A model generated the notes under the pieces. It was not told the origin of the DNA. It saw only the letters and a program-made list of their open reading frames with translations, and did not search any database. The position numbers and the translations under genes were made by a program. Shown one piece after another: positions 61,616-64,000 of a DNA stretch of 64,000 bases. The first letter of the stretch is position 1. Each line of letters opens with the position of its first letter. Source of the DNA: Lophius americanus (taxonomy: Eukaryota > Chordata > Actinopteri > Lophiiformes > Lophiidae); NCBI GenBank assembly GCA_037951165.1, contig JBBDHG010000054.1, positions 5,284,001-5,348,000 on the forward strand, given 5' to 3'.

Positions 61616-64000
61616 AATTCCAGTTGGAGATATATTTAAACATGTCCCAGGATTCAGAGTGACTTATTGTCCCCTGAGCCTCCAAAAGGGAAATGGGAGC
61701 CAGAGCCTTCAGTTATCATGTCTCTCAACCATCCTCGCAGTCCTGCAGGCAGAAACCCACTCTACATTTCATGCCAGGTTCAGACGACTCAATATTTTAA
61801 CGTGCCAAAACAGTCTTACGGGATTCACCATATTAGGTGGCATGAACTCTTGCCGTGTGTTTGTCAGGAAACTGGGAACACTACCGAACGGACCTCAAAC
61901 ACATCAACGATGAGACATCTCAGTCACAGCTACAGAGTGGTACTGTGTGTTCTGCTAGCAATGTTATGTGCGGAGAAGAATAAAATGCGGACAAATCCCT
62001 GGGTATCACAAAAATTAATGTTAGCCATCTGTCCTTTAAAGACTACTTGAGGAAATTCATGTTTTTGTCATCCATCTATCTTCTTTATCGTATTTCCATG
62101 GAGCACAAGCAGCAAACGGTGATCGACTCGCTGCCGTGTTTGTATTTAAACTGTCATTGTATTGATCAACCTCAGACAGGGTGTGTGTAATGTGAAAATA
62201 ATTCTTAAACTTAAACATTCCTTTATGATGAAGCTTATTGTTCAGGTGACAGGTTTGGTTATGTTTTTATAGACTGCCGGGGGATTCCCCGAGATAGATG
62301 CACTGAGGTTCTCTCTCCTCCCCACATTCATGTTCCATTAATGTCCGTTACAAACTTGACTTCTTCCGCCAGAGCTGTGTGATTTAAGTTCAAGTTATAA
62401 AGAACTCTCAAACTAGAGATGCTCCTCATGTCTAAGACGTAATTACAGCCTTCGCTCGCAGACGAATCAGAGCTTAGAAACAACAGAGCTCTAGGGTATT
62501 TATTAATATATTTGTTGATATATATAAAACCATGAACAATATTCTTAATTCTCATACAGCAGGCGGGTTACGTTAATTGGCCTCATGAAAGGTGGAGAGG
62601 ATTCGATTTCTCTCCTTTCACAGGAGCCGTGTGCTGATGATCCTCTTTTAGATCAGTAACCATGACACTCAGACCGTCCTGGTCTGACACGCAGGATCAG
62701 TATCAAACCTCCAAATGTTGTATAGGAACAGAACATCCATGTTTGTTTTTACCCAGCGTGATACAGATGGTCTCCACGCTCAACTCTGTGATTATGGCCA
62801 GACCTGAGAATGTTATGGACGTGATTCTGGATCTGTTGCGATTCCTATTCAAACAAGTGTGTTGATTGTATTTATGTTCAACAATGTGTCTGTCTGAAGT
62901 GCAATAGTTCCAACAGTCGATGAGGAAGTATTCAGACCATTAACAGTTTACTAATACCAAACCTTTACAGCTAAAAGCAAATTAACTGCTAATGTGTGAC
63001 AACCTTTATGTATTTTATCAGTTGATAATTACTAATTGGGCATTAATAAGACACAGAACACTTCATTGCCTGGCAGATGAACAAAAAAATGTGGTTTGGT
63101 TACCCAGATTATGAGCTCCTACAAACCAGGACATTAGAACCACCAACAATTAAAAACATTGACAGACAATAATTAAATCGCAAAAATAGGAATGAATTAA
63201 CTCTAACCAGATGGCAAAGGTAGGCTATTTCTGAATGCCCAAGGTCATTAATCGACTCATCTATGATATGCAAAAGTGCAGACAAACACTATATATGTGG
63301 ATTTATATAAAAAAGTATTACAAGTATGTGAAAATGTGGTTGTGCATAGATGATGTGTCAGCATCACCTCTAAGTCTCTCTAAGTAAACGCCGCAGCAAT
63401 ACTAATTGAGCTGTGGGTTTGCTGTCAGGGCCTGTGTGGGAGTTTCTGTCAACTCAATTTCTAAATTAAACACATTTCAATAATAGCAAATACTGAAGAC
63501 ACATATTCGTCGGCATTTTTCATCACTGCCGAAATATTAAAAGCAATCTACTCTGCATTAGCCTTCTCAGAGAGATTTTTGAACTTGAATAGAGACACTC
63601 CACAAGGCAGCCTCTCATCACAGTCTCACCTCTATGTTTGTTCTCTGAAGTCTGAACTGTGAATAATTTGAGGTCTGAATAAATGCTCATAAGCGAGTCT
63701 CTAACGAAGAGCTGTAACTCTGCATGCGAGAAGCAGAGGTCAGTAGAATAAATGTGGGACAGAACACCTAGAACTGAGAATCGGCAGGACTCTTATCATT
63801 TTTGCATCACAGAAGCAGAAAAAAGCCCAAGATAGATCAGGTGATGATAAACTAATGAAACATAATTAACTATATTATATTGAATTCCTGTACCTAACCC
63901 CTCCTACCTCCTACAGACTGGACTTCCTAAATGTGATCTTCATCACTGTAGGTTAACTGGATGAGATAAAATAAAAGTTAAAGTGACAAATGGATGCAGA
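61616..64000. other. Intergenic sequence, no confirmed gene
   Basis: 61,667-62,050 holds an open frame of 127 codons and an overlapping one, neither recognisable. 62,743-62,855 reads VIQMVSTLNSVIMARPENVM and on to FLFKQ after a possible acceptor, but the donor is poor and I cannot assign it. The end of the window is AT-rich intergenic DNA. Confidence 0.4.

Overview
The window is vertebrate nuclear DNA, most likely from a teleost fish. It has small GT-AG introns, long AT-rich gene-poor stretches, many TG/CA microsatellites, and relics of Tc1-like, L2/Rex-like and other repeats of kinds common in fish genomes. There are no operons, bacterial signals or CRISPR arrays. All homology statements come from remembered family sequences; no search was run.

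One intact protein-coding gene is present. It is nr4a2 (Nurr1 orphan nuclear receptor) on the minus strand, promoter to 3' end about 32,110 to 27,000. Six coding exons (28,171-31,164) join in frame to a 600-residue receptor. Two non-coding 5' exons can be inferred. The last coding intron is only 108 bp, a multiple of three, and has no stop in frame. A candidate 89-codon upstream ORF crosses the 5' exons and overlaps the main start out of frame.

Head-to-head with it on the plus strand lie three exons of mitochondrial glycerol-3-phosphate dehydrogenase (gpd2) at 42,299-42,424, 48,360-48,524 and 49,493-49,637. NR4A2 and GPD2 are divergent neighbours in mammals too, so this is conserved microsynteny. 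I could not find the gpd2 exons that belong between the first two, nor the N-terminal or C-terminal ones. Joining the first two survivors directly hits a stop after seven codons. The simplest reading is a decaying gpd2 copy, possibly the losing copy from the teleost genome duplication, beside a retained nr4a2.

Layout: 1-27,000 is intergenic DNA downstream of nr4a2, with a minus-strand LINE relic (480-1335), a LINE 3' end (about 3,000), microsatellites, a plus-strand Tc1 relic (about 19,000-20,070) and a poly-C tract. 27,000-32,110 is nr4a2. 32,110-42,290 is the shared upstream region, with several interspersed repeats. 42,290-49,640 holds the gpd2 relic and a regulatory-looking block at 46,790-47,110. 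49,640-64,000 is intergenic, with a nested minus-strand Tc1 relic (55,560-56,560), small repeats and one or two unassigned exon-like pieces. The octamer AAAGGTCA, the monomer site bound by NR4A receptors, was found nine times by eye, more than composition predicts.
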